A stretch of DNA of 64,000 nucleotides, from contig CAYWYR010000015.1 in assembly GCA_964462685.1 (NCBI GenBank), positions 18,030 to 82,029 on the forward strand, given 5' to 3'. Made by a program: the position numbers and the translations under genes. Shown piece by piece: positions 18,464 to 26,816 of the stretch; within the stretch, counting starts at the first letter, position 1, and each line of letters opens with the position of its first letter. The notes under the pieces are model-generated. The model was not told the origin of the DNA. It was given only the letters and a program-made list of their open reading frames with translations, and searched no databases. This DNA is from CAYWYR01 sp964462685. Lineage in GTDB: Bacteria; Bacteroidota; Ignavibacteria; Kapaibacteriales; UBA2268.

Positions 18464-20191
18464 TTAACGTATCCTATCGACCCATACCTGGGCGTACCCG
18501 AGTTTACGCGCCACGCGCATAGCTTCTTCTCTAGTCGGATAATCCCCTACCCTAACACGATACCAAGTCTGATCCCTTATGATATGTTCAGAGATATATG
18601 CCTGCCCCACCCTTCTGTTTTGGAGCTTTTGCTTCCAGATCTCAGCATCTTCCTCACTTAGTGTAGAGAAAACCTGAACGGTATAGGAACGTTGACTGTC
18701 AGAATCAGGCTCTTGTCTATCCCTTATCTTGTCTAAGATATCGTCTGCTCTATCGGATTTACCGATAGGCTTCGGAGTGGTCTGTTCTAATTCTGCAACG
18801 TCTTCATCTAACGGATAGACGGTTTCATCCGTTTTTTCATTTTCATTATTCCGGAATGGGTTCTTAGTGATATCCTCTTTAACCGTATTTCTCAGAGGTT
18901 TGGCAGGGATATTCTCGCTTTTGGATTTTTGATTAGCCGGCTTTTTGACTGATACCAGATCATCCTGAGTTATGATATAGTTGTCTATCTCCGAGTCGGG
19001 GTTCAGCTTTATATCATCGCGGAATGGATTTGCTTCATCCAAAGTATTTACAGTATCATTGAGCAACACAGACTGATCAGGGACGATAGTATCAACGGTC
19101 ATTGATATATCATCACTATCATTGAGGTTTGGCTGTTCCTGTTGGAAGGTATTATCCGCCAAGCCGTTTTTTTCAAGATATTCTTTAACTTTAGTATTAT
19201 CAACTGTTCCTTCATCATCGAGAAAATCTTCCATTCTCTCACTGACAAATTCTACAGTATCAACACCTTCAGGTATATCTAACTCGAAACCGAAATTTTT
19301 AAGACTTAAATAAAGTCTATAATTTTCTTCGTCATCACTATCATTATTTATTAGATACCAAGTTCCAAGTGCCGTGGCTACCATCAATAGTGCTGCCGAT
19401 CCTATAACCGCAGGCCAAAACAGACCGGATCTCTTCTTTTTCTTTTTATCAGGTTTATCTGATTTTAATTCGGGTTGTGGCGGCTGAGGTGCTATTGTAG
19501 TATCGCTTTTCTCCAAACCATAAGTGCTTGGCCGGTCAGCATCTATGTCGCTTAGGTCTACTTCAGAGGTTGTTCCTTCTGGCTCCTCGCTGACAACAAG
19601 CGGAGCTGCCGCGATTATCTTTTCATCGAAAGGGTTTTCATCTTCAGGTTTATCTTCTTTTCTTTTTTTACTTCTAGCTAGTTCACTATTGATGATATCT
19701 TTCAAATCATCATCAAAGCTTTCTTCAACTAAGGCGGGATTCTTAGAAGTAACCTCTTCTTTACTGACAGGTTTATCACCGAAAAGATCATCATACGGGT
19801 CTTTTTCTTCGGCGTCATCTGTATTTTCGGTATCACTGGTAGGTTCTGATTCGCTGATACCGATGAAATCCTCTTCGGTATCGTCCATCATATCCCATTG
19901 ATCATCTTGATCGTCTTGATCGTCTTGATCATCAGCCGGGGTTTCCGCTTCTAAGTCTTCATCGCCGTCACCGGCAGGCTCGTCGCTTTCATCAGGCGAA
20001 TCAGTCGAAATAATCGTTTCATCAGTTGCCGAATCATAAAGTGGCTTATCGTCCGACGGGAATGCTTCGGGCATATCACCCGGGTAGCTATCCATCGAAG
20101 ATATCTTGAACGTCTCGTCCCCCTGTTCGCCGGCTTGAAAGCCGCCTATCTCTTCTTCAGGGTTTGGATTATCTGAATCAAATGATGCCAT
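18464..20191 (-). CDS. SPOR-domain protein with long acidic cytoplasmic region
   Basis: 575 aa. Residues 1-245 are strongly acidic and probably disordered, including a (DDQ) run at about 88-98. A basic KKKKKRSG stop and one membrane helix (about 257-280, LFWPAVIGSAALLMVATALG) follow. The periplasmic part ends in a SPOR domain (about 500-575): YTVQVFSTLSEEDAEIWKQK, WYRVRVGDYPTREEAMRVAR, YAQVWVDRIR. SPOR domains bind denuded septal peptidoglycan, so this protein may act at division sites or in envelope constriction. It sits between the outer membrane barrel gene and the TonB-like gene, same strand, consistent with one operon. Confidence 0.88.
   Translation of the reverse strand: MASFDSDNPNPEEEIGGFQAGEQGDETFKISSMDSYPGDMPEAFPSDDKPLYDSATDETIISTDSPDESDEPAGDGDEDLEAETPADDQDDQDDQDDQWDMMDDTEEDFIGISESEPTSDTENTDDAEEKDPYDDLFGDKPVSKEEVTSKNPALVEESFDDDLKDIINSELARSKKRKEDKPEDENPFDEKIIAAAPLVVSEEPEGTTSEVDLSDIDADRPSTYGLEKSDTTIAPQPPQPELKSDKPDKKKKKRSGLFWPAVIGSAALLMVATALGTWYLINNDSDDEENYRLYLSLKNFGFELDIPEGVDTVEFVSERMEDFLDDEGTVDNTKVKEYLEKNGLADNTFQQEQPNLNDSDDISMTVDTIVPDQSVLLNDTVNTLDEANPFRDDIKLNPDSEIDNYIITQDDLVSVKKPANQKSKSENIPAKPLRNTVKEDITKNPFRNNENEKTDETVYPLDEDVAELEQTTPKPIGKSDRADDILDKIRDRQEPDSDSQRSYTVQVFSTLSEEDAEIWKQKLQNRRVGQAYISEHIIRDQTWYRVRVGDYPTREEAMRVARKLGYAQVWVDRIR
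19898..19933. repeat. Tandem 9-bp repeat inside SPOR gene (4 units)
   Basis: Four consecutive copies of TTGATCRTC on the plus strand encode the Asp-Asp-Gln run on the minus strand. The units differ only by A/G at one position. A multiple of three keeps the frame, so copy number could vary without breaking the gene. Confidence 0.85.
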
Positions 20192-20245
20192 TTATAACAA
20201 TATACCTTATTTCAAAAGTATATATCGATCTTTTACTGAATTACT

Positions 20246-21889
20246 TTAAAAACGCCAAGTAGCGCCACCATTAAAAAACAAACCGCGCGCACGATAGCCG
20301 TTCCAAACATACACATTGCTGTCCAGCAAATTACGTGCCTCAAAATTCAATACCAAACCGCTACCGAGTTCAGCATCAGCCATAAACCTTAGATCAACGT
20401 AACCTGGCAATTCATCTTCATTGGCCAGATCGGCGAATCGCTGAGAAATATATGCTATCTCAGGAGATATAACCAAAAAATCAAAGAGAGTTTTCTGATA
20501 ATCAAACTCTATCTGAAAATCAGGCAGATACGGAACACTCAAATCATCACCGAGAATATCATCACCGCTTAGCAAACCATAATTATAAGTGATATTACCG
20601 GTCAGCTTATCTTCATCGGTCGGTGTCCAGTATCCTTCAAAGAAACCTCTGGCTATCTGTGCATCTGCATAAGTAGCCATAAAAGTAGCTTCTGCGGCGT
20701 CAGTAAAAAACTGATAGTCCTCATAAGCATCGAATCCGCCACCAAGCATAAAACCGAACTTAGTTGCCGGATGGTGCCGCATCACAACATCACCACCGAA
20801 AATATTCTTTGTGAATAGCACTTCGGACTGGCCGTTTAGATATGGATTCTGAGAGATCATATCCGCGAAGGTATTATTGTTCACACCGGTTCTGCCAGTT
20901 GCCTGAACCGTGAACACCCTACCGAGCGGTAGATTAAGATTTACTTTTGCCTGAGGCCAGATAATTCCCTCACCAACAGTCGGTTCTACGAAAACAGCAC
21001 CAAGTCTGCTATTTAAAGTAAAATCCTTCCCGAATAAATCCCAAACGATCCCACCTGAAAATCTCAGATACTCGCCTGTTTCATAAGTATTTAGTGAAAA
21101 TTCTGTTTCGGCCCCGAAGTTGGCAAGATCTCCGGTTCCTTCAACTAAAGCATAACCGTTTAAACCGAGATCCGTTCCGCTTTCTTCTATATCTGTGATA
21201 AGCGATAAAGACCGTACGCCACCCTTTAGTTTGAAGATATATCCTTCATAACTTCCGTCGGTGAAAATGCTACCGTTCAGATCGAGTACAGAGATATTTT
21301 GAGCGTCACCGGCAGCGAAGTTATTATAGTTGTTGTTTTCGGTAGATATAGTTGTCTTAGTTTCACTTCCCCCAAATATCCAGAATTTATCCTCGGCAAC
21401 ATAATCAGATTCAAGTCTTGCGAAAAAACGTGAATAACCTGCCTCGTTCAAATGGCCATCAGATAATTCAGCTGAACCATCAAGATACATATCGAATCGA
21501 CCTAGAGCAAAACCTACTCCTGCTTCTGCCCTCGGTGTAACAAATGAACCGAAGCTGGCCTGCACATATCCGTTCCTGTCATCCGGTTGGGGTATCTCGT
21601 TAGGCAGTGGCGGAAGGGGCAATAGCATCGGTGTCTGCTTTTCCAAAGAATTAATAGAATCGAGGATATTATCAGGAAGTCTATATTCCAAGTCTGGCAG
21701 TCTCTTTTCCAGAGATGCTACCCTGTTTTGCTGTGTCCCATATATGATAGTGTTCGGTAGATTAAACGGCTCGCCGGTACTACCATCAGGCACAGTTCTT
21801 TGAACCTGTCGCGATCTCTCTTGGGAGTTAGCAGTCACCGAGACAAAAATCAGAACCGAAAAAACAAATATATTCTTTAAATATCTCAT
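20246..21889 (-). CDS. Outer membrane beta-barrel protein
   Basis: 547 aa. A signal peptide (about 1-22, ending TANSQ) is followed by a proline-rich region (about 25-105: LPDLEYRLPDN, LLPLPPLPNEIPQPDD) and a long beta barrel beginning GYVQASFGSFVTPRAEAGVGF. The protein ends in the aromatic GGATWRF. No TonB plug domain is visible, so I do not call it a receptor. Its start overlaps the stop of the 1070-aa TPR gene by 4 nt (ATGA), so the two are translationally coupled. It is a plausible outer membrane channel or anchor for the TPR protein. Confidence 0.8.
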   Translation of the reverse strand: MRYLKNIFVFSVLIFVSVTANSQERSRQVQRTVPDGSTGEPFNLPNTIIYGTQQNRVASLEKRLPDLEYRLPDNILDSINSLEKQTPMLLPLPPLPNEIPQPDDRNGYVQASFGSFVTPRAEAGVGFALGRFDMYLDGSAELSDGHLNEAGYSRFFARLESDYVAEDKFWIFGGSETKTTISTENNNYNNFAAGDAQNISVLDLNGSIFTDGSYEGYIFKLKGGVRSLSLITDIEESGTDLGLNGYALVEGTGDLANFGAETEFSLNTYETGEYLRFSGGIVWDLFGKDFTLNSRLGAVFVEPTVGEGIIWPQAKVNLNLPLGRVFTVQATGRTGVNNNTFADMISQNPYLNGQSEVLFTKNIFGGDVVMRHHPATKFGFMLGGGFDAYEDYQFFTDAAEATFMATYADAQIARGFFEGYWTPTDEDKLTGNITYNYGLLSGDDILGDDLSVPYLPDFQIEFDYQKTLFDFLVISPEIAYISQRFADLANEDELPGYVDLRFMADAELGSGLVLNFEARNLLDSNVYVWNGYRARGLFFNGGATWRF

Positions 21890-24800
21890 TGGTCACCCCC
21901 CATAAGCTCTTCGATATTCTTTATGCGCGTATCAGCTGTCATGCCGAAATCATCATCTGTCCTTAGCTCTCTCAAAGCTTTATAAACTTCGAGCGCTTCA
22001 TTATATCTCTCGAGTTTCTGATATGCCAGCCCCTGATCCAGTAAAGCTTTTGCGAACCAGTCCTCGTAAGCGGAGAACTCAGTTTTGGTTTTCTCAAATG
22101 CGTCGATGGCTTCCCCGTAGAATTCATCCATCATCAGGAGCTCACCTATTCTGTAGCTTGCTTCGGCGGCAAAGCCCGGATCAACCTCATTCTGGACAAG
22201 TGCAGCGAAGTGCATTCTAGCCTCATCATTTTTCTCTTGCTTTCGGGCGAACATCCCGAGTTTATATCTTGCGTTTACCCCGTATTCATTATTCGGGAAG
22301 CTATCTGCCACAAAAGCGAACATCCTCAAAGCCTCTACGGTATCGCGAATGCCGTATTGAAGTATCGCCCTTTCAAATCCTGCCTGTGCAGCCACGATTT
22401 CGCCTGGATAATCCCTTATAACATTGGCAAACAGCGAATCAGACTTAGGCACGTTAGCTTGCTTTTTCCAGAGTATGGCATTATCCAGAGCTCCTTTCGC
22501 GGCCCACTGACTTTCAGGGAATTTATTTCTAAGTCTTGAGAAAGCTTCTTCAGCTTCTTGCGGCTCACCCATATTGATATAGGATACGCCTATCCAATAC
22601 ATAGCTTCTGCGTTCTCTTCTGTAGTACCTTCGGTTTCTATAAGTGCTTCGTACTCGTCAATTGCATCCTTATACCTGCCGTTAGAAAACAGTATAGTAG
22701 CTTTTCGCTCTTTAAAATCTCTTACGAAGGGGGAAGATTGATTGTCTGTAGTGTATTTATTTATTACCTCTATTGCTTCATCTTCCCTGCCTACAAGCAT
22801 AAGCGATTGCTGTATTCCTCTCAGAGCCTCGGGAGCCAGCTCACTTGCGGGGTAAGTATCGATAACATACTGATACTTTTCACGCGCCATATCATACTGT
22901 CCGGCATTGTAGAATGCATCTGCGATACCGTAATGTGTTCTTGGGATGTAATCACTGTTGGGGAAAGCCTCGATAAGATATCTGTAGCTTTCAACCGCTC
23001 CTTCGTAATTGCCCTTCTGGAATTTTACCCAACCTATCAAATACAAAGCGTTGGGTGCGAACGGGCTACCCCTGTATTCGGTAACGAATCTATCAAGCGC
23101 TACTATTGACTGGTCGTAACTACCCATTTTGAACAGAGCATTTGCTCTCTGATATGCAGAGTATTGACCAAGCTCTGTACCTGCCCCTAATTCCATCGCT
23201 TTTTTATATGATGCAGCGGCAGGGCCATATTGTTTGTTCAAATAGAAACCGTCGCCCTGCCTAGTCATAACTTCTGGCCCGAATTTACTTTTTGGGTATT
23301 CTCCTATAAGCCTGTCGAAAGTGCGTGAGGAATTTTTGAAGTCTCTTAGCATGAACTGCGACCATCCGATCGCATACAATGCTTCTTCTCTTCGGTCTGT
23401 TTCTGGGTACTTATCTAGTAATGTCTCAAATGACTGTATAGCATTATTATAAGCGTTTTTTTGGAAGTATGCCTCTGAAAGCCAAAATAATGCTTCATCA
23501 GCTCTGGTGTCGGTTTCCGCAACAGCTAAATACGACGAAAGACTTGATATTGCCCTCGCATTATCCCCCGCCATTACCTGGGCAATGCCTTTCTTTAGTC
23601 TGGATTCCTTGATATACCATTGCTTCTTCGGCATATTATACTGCTTGGCACCGTCTGCAAGCACTTCTGCTTCCTCATAAGAATCCGCCGCTTTTTCATA
23701 TTGTTTCAGGTGCAAGTACACTGCACCCAAAAGCAACTTAATCCTTACCATTGACTGGCTTCTGATAAGTTCGTTCTCAGCTCTTTCAAGTGTTTTTCTC
23801 GCTTCGATATACTCGCCTTCTTCATACTGTAACTGTGCGAGCTCCAGAAGTACCTGCCCCTGATAAGGGTAGCCTGACTGAACAGCTAAAGCGAAAAACT
23901 CTTTTCGCGCCTGAGCCAGATCACCTTTATATTTATAGGTAATTGCTCTATATAATTTGGCGATGTCTCTAAGCCCTTCGTTTTCTTTTTCAGAATCGAA
24001 GATCACAGAATCGTAGTATTCCTTTGCTTTATCATAGCCGCCTGTATTAAGATTAGCCCACCCCGCCCCGAGTCTCACATAATCCGTCAGATCGCTATTT
24101 CTAAAGGTATTAAGGTAAGTATCAAAATAATCCAGGGCTTCACTGTAATTACCCGCGAGGTTTGCGGCCTCACCCCTCAGATAAAGTATTTCTTGGCGGG
24201 CGAACTCAGCATTTGTCTGCTCTGGATATTTTTCACCAATAGTGTCCCCTTTTATAATGTGGGAGATAACAGCATCTGCTCGTTCAAGATTCAGAGTAGC
24301 TTGTTCGTATTTTCGGAGTGTGATATTGTTGTTGGCTTCCCTTATAAGAGAGGCTACATAGGTATTGGAGAAAGGATAATTGATCCTTACTTTCTTGAAC
24401 TTATCAATCGCATCATCATATAGCTCTCTCATCTCATCAATTTTACCGAGTGAGTAAAGCGCGTCATCGGCGTAATCGCTATCGTCATAGCGCAGCATTA
24501 CTTCGTCAAATATCGGATATGCAGCATCAAACTCTCCGTTTCTTGATAATGCAACACCTTCCCAGAATAGAGCCTGCCCTGCCAGCTCTCTGTAAACGGG
24601 ATCGTTTCTTCTGTATTCGTAATCGGACTCTGCAATTAGTTTAGCTGTCTGGAAATATTCAGAGGCTTCACGAAAACTGTTTCTCTCAAAATTTATTACT
24701 CCCCTTTTAAAGGCTGCGAATGATACAAATGGAGAGTTAGGGTATGATTTTATGAACTCGCCTAATTTGGAATCAGCCATTGTAAAGTTGCCTGTAGATA

Positions 24801-25098
24801 GGTCAATATCTACCTCTAATAGCAAAGCCTTTTCAATAGCTACATTGTCCGGGAACTCCATATATAGGGTCTGTAGATCTCTTTCCGCCTTTTTAAGCAA
24901 ACCGATACCGAAATCCCTCTGAGCCATAACAAGGAATTCCGAACCATAGCGGTATCCCGGCACATTCATCTGAGCTACCAGATCAGTAGAGCCGATCAAA
25001 AGAATGCCAGCGAGAATATAAATTATTCTACCAAACAACGGTTGAATGATTCTTTTCCGACCAATTGGGGTTTGCTTTTTGAAAAATGGGTGAGCCAT
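21886..25098 (-). CDS. Large periplasmic TPR protein (1070 aa)
   Basis: 1070 aa. A basic N-terminus and hydrophobic segment (about 26-44, IIYILAGILLIGSTDLVAQM) act as export signal or anchor. The remainder is about 25 TPR-like repeats of the 'outer membrane' kind seen in BamD/YbgF (examples: YADDALYSLGKIDEMRELYD, PNALYLIGWVKFQKGNYEGA, FAAEASYRIGELLMMDEFYG). Each contains the AxY..G pattern followed by A...F......P. Such proteins scaffold envelope complexes. It overlaps the barrel gene by 4 nt and heads the run barrel-SPOR-TonB. The whole set looks like an envelope machine, but its job is unknown. Confidence 0.85.
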   Translation of the reverse strand: MAHPFFKKQTPIGRKRIIQPLFGRIIYILAGILLIGSTDLVAQMNVPGYRYGSEFLVMAQRDFGIGLLKKAERDLQTLYMEFPDNVAIEKALLLEVDIDLSTGNFTMADSKLGEFIKSYPNSPFVSFAAFKRGVINFERNSFREASEYFQTAKLIAESDYEYRRNDPVYRELAGQALFWEGVALSRNGEFDAAYPIFDEVMLRYDDSDYADDALYSLGKIDEMRELYDDAIDKFKKVRINYPFSNTYVASLIREANNNITLRKYEQATLNLERADAVISHIIKGDTIGEKYPEQTNAEFARQEILYLRGEAANLAGNYSEALDYFDTYLNTFRNSDLTDYVRLGAGWANLNTGGYDKAKEYYDSVIFDSEKENEGLRDIAKLYRAITYKYKGDLAQARKEFFALAVQSGYPYQGQVLLELAQLQYEEGEYIEARKTLERAENELIRSQSMVRIKLLLGAVYLHLKQYEKAADSYEEAEVLADGAKQYNMPKKQWYIKESRLKKGIAQVMAGDNARAISSLSSYLAVAETDTRADEALFWLSEAYFQKNAYNNAIQSFETLLDKYPETDRREEALYAIGWSQFMLRDFKNSSRTFDRLIGEYPKSKFGPEVMTRQGDGFYLNKQYGPAAASYKKAMELGAGTELGQYSAYQRANALFKMGSYDQSIVALDRFVTEYRGSPFAPNALYLIGWVKFQKGNYEGAVESYRYLIEAFPNSDYIPRTHYGIADAFYNAGQYDMAREKYQYVIDTYPASELAPEALRGIQQSLMLVGREDEAIEVINKYTTDNQSSPFVRDFKERKATILFSNGRYKDAIDEYEALIETEGTTEENAEAMYWIGVSYINMGEPQEAEEAFSRLRNKFPESQWAAKGALDNAILWKKQANVPKSDSLFANVIRDYPGEIVAAQAGFERAILQYGIRDTVEALRMFAFVADSFPNNEYGVNARYKLGMFARKQEKNDEARMHFAALVQNEVDPGFAAEASYRIGELLMMDEFYGEAIDAFEKTKTEFSAYEDWFAKALLDQGLAYQKLERYNEALEVYKALRELRTDDDFGMTADTRIKNIEELMGGDQ

Positions 25099-25471
25099 AA
25101 TTTTAATATCTGATAAAATTGGGTAAGCAGAACCGGTACAGTCCGATTAATGATATATGATTCAGCATGGAACACTTGAGTTATACCCGCCTTAGAAATA
25201 TATCCTAATTGCCGGTACGAATATCAACTCTCAACTGTTCTTTGATCTGCCCATAAAGAAGGGTAGCCACTATTATTATTTAACACCTATAGAAGAAACA
25301 GTTAGGGATTGAGTAATATGCTGCATTTACAATTTAACATTTTATAAGAAAAAGAGAGACACTACTAAAAACTATATTTCTAATTTTATATAAAATAATT
25401 TTAGCTACATTTGCGTCTAATATTTTGTAAGTGATGCTTACACTATTAAATTTAATCTTTGGAGATGGAAA
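25099..25471. other. Divergent intergenic region with Bacteroidota-type promoter
   Basis: About 370 AT-rich bases between the minus-strand TPR gene and a plus-strand 56-aa gene. It contains a TACATTTG element (25406-25413) that fits the plus gene. No other gene or strong hairpin was recognised. Confidence 0.4.
25406..25413 (+). promoter_or_regulatory. Putative -7 promoter element (TACATTTG)
   Basis: TACATTTG matches the Bacteroidota sigma factor -7 consensus TAnnTTTG. It lies in very AT-rich DNA about 60 nt upstream of the 56-aa gene at 25472. The -33 element is not clear. Confidence 0.4.
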
Positions 25472-25642
25472 ATGAGAGTTTTAAACGCGATATTATCAAT
25501 ACTGTTCTTTGCGGCATGGGTTACCCATATTTTTTACACCTTTTCAGAAGGGAGTTGGATATTAGGCCTGATAGGGCTGATTATATTCCCGCTCGGGGTA
25601 ATCAACGGAATACTACTCTGGCTTGATGTGGGCTTTGTGTAG
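25472..25642 (+). CDS. Small membrane protein (56 aa)
   Basis: Found by hand translation. The ATG at 25472 is preceded by a clear ribosome binding site, GGAG at 25461-25464, seven bases away. It encodes 56 residues with two hydrophobic helices (about 3-20, VLNAILSILFFAAWVTHIF; about 27-51, including LGLIGLIIFPLGVINGILL) and ends DVGFV, stop TAG. The good RBS, promoter-like element upstream and terminator downstream (25747-25777) argue for a real single-gene transcript. Function unknown. Confidence 0.65.
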   Translation: MRVLNAILSILFFAAWVTHIFYTFSEGSWILGLIGLIIFPLGVINGILLWLDVGFV

Positions 25643-25656
25643 GATAAATAGACTTT

Positions 25657-25719
25657 GGTAGGCGAGCGGGTTTGAGAGCCCACGGGAGCTGTGCGCCTAC
25701 TTCCTACCTTTAAGCTCCC
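25657..25719 (+). ncRNA. Possible structured RNA element with alternative and interleaved stems
   Basis: In the 3' region of the 56-aa gene transcript, several complementary segments coincide. GTAGGCG (25658-25664) pairs with CGCCTAC (25694-25700). GGTAGG (25657-25662) can instead pair with CCTACC (25703-25708). GGGAGCT (25684-25690) pairs with AGCTCCC (25713-25719), which interleaves with the first stem as in a pseudoknot. An inner GGG/CCC hairpin is at 25668-25681. This is seen directly. Whether it is a functional RNA is inference. No tRNA or known riboswitch pattern was recognised. Confidence 0.35.
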
Positions 25720-25746
25720 AGATATTGATTGGATGAGAGAGGCAAA

Positions 25747-25777
25747 GGCACCCCAGTGGGGGTGCTTTTGTTTTTTA
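25747..25777 (+). terminator. Rho-independent terminator
   Basis: GCACCCC (25748-25754 with one bulge) pairs with GGGGTGC (25759-25765), with A/T pairs extending the base. It is followed by TTTTG and TTTTTT. It ends the transcript of the 56-aa gene and the structured element before it. Confidence 0.85.
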
Positions 25778-25812
25778 TATCTATTTAGTGTCAGTGCAAG
25801 GGCAAGAGATTA

Positions 25813-25854
25813 TCAGACCTTTATCCTCAGACCTTTATCCTCAAACCTTTATCC
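25813..25854. repeat. 14-bp tandem repeat (3 copies) at the 3' end of egtD
   Basis: Three head-to-tail copies of TCARACCTTTATCC. The first copy from the gene side contains the last codons and stop of egtD, so the gene's final codons and TGA are repeated twice downstream. This looks like replication slippage. Confidence 0.9.
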
Positions 25855-26815
25855 ATAGACTGTCGGTGAAATAGCCTTTGCAATCCTGAAAGTTCTCTAC
25901 TATTGAAAATCCGCTAAGAGATGCCAACCGCTCGATATCACCCATAGAGTATTTCCGAGATATTTCTGTATGTATGGGTTCAGCATATTCAAAATCCAGT
26001 TCCAGGCCGATATCGTTTATGCAAACTGATTGCTTTTTGTTTGATATCAGATAACTACGGCAAATCCCTTCAACGGGGTCGTAAGACTCGTAATGTGTGA
26101 ATGACTGCACATCAAAATCCCCTCCCAACTCTTTGTTTATCCTATGCAGTAGATTTTTGTTGAATCTGGCGGTAACCCCTTGAGGATCATTATATGCGGC
26201 GCGTATTAGATGAGGGTTCTTTTTCATATCCATGCCTATCAAAAGATAATCCCCGGGGTTCAGTCTATCATTTATCTTACTGAGAAAACTGATACTATCT
26301 TCCTCAAGGAAATTACCGATATTGGAACCCAAGAAAAGTACGAGTTTTTTGCGTCCTTCATCCTTTATCATATCCAAAGCCTGGAAGTACTCCATATTAA
26401 CTGGCCTGGTATGCAGGTTAGGCAAGCTAACGGCAAGATTGTCAAGCAATGTCTGGATCGCGTCTCGGCTTATGTCAATAGGCATGTAAACGAACTTATC
26501 TTTTCTCTCGGTCAGCTTTTTGAGTAGAAGTTTTGTTTTTGTGCCGTCGCCCGCACCGAACTCAGTGATAAGGGTCTGCGTACCGGTTGAACCTATTGCG
26601 TCAAGTATATCAGATGACTGAGTCTGCAATATCTCATACTCACATCCTGTAAGATAATACTCAGGTAGTTTCATTATTTCCTGAAAGAGCTGACTTCCTT
26701 TTTTGTCATATATATACATCGATGATATATATTTTCTCTTTCTTGAAAGCCCTTCATATACGGCATTTGCGAATCTTTTTTTCTCTTCGCCGAGTTTTGA
26801 TATCTTATCTGTCAT
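25841..26815 (-). CDS. egtD: L-histidine N-alpha-methyltransferase EgtD
   Basis: 324 aa, the family's usual size. SAM-binding FGAGDGTKTKLLL at 86-98; FLGSNIGNF at 161-169; NDPQGVTARFNKNLL at 209-223; histidine-binding IHTEISRKYS at 281-290 (Glu and Ser of the HTExSxKY motif). It trimethylates histidine to hercynine, the first ergothioneine step, in the cytoplasm. Its start follows the egtB stop by one base, so the pair is one operon with egtB first. Confidence is high because motif and neighbour agree. Confidence 0.95.
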   Translation of the reverse strand: MTDKISKLGEEKKRFANAVYEGLSRKRKYISSMYIYDKKGSQLFQEIMKLPEYYLTGCEYEILQTQSSDILDAIGSTGTQTLITEFGAGDGTKTKLLLKKLTERKDKFVYMPIDISRDAIQTLLDNLAVSLPNLHTRPVNMEYFQALDMIKDEGRKKLVLFLGSNIGNFLEEDSISFLSKINDRLNPGDYLLIGMDMKKNPHLIRAAYNDPQGVTARFNKNLLHRINKELGGDFDVQSFTHYESYDPVEGICRSYLISNKKQSVCINDIGLELDFEYAEPIHTEISRKYSMGDIERLASLSGFSIVENFQDCKGYFTDSLWIKV

Positions 26816-26816
26816 A

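Noticed and set aside
25657..25719. tRNA or tmRNA gene
   Set aside because: No T-loop motif, acceptor stem or CCA-adjacent pattern; stems do not form a cloverleaf.
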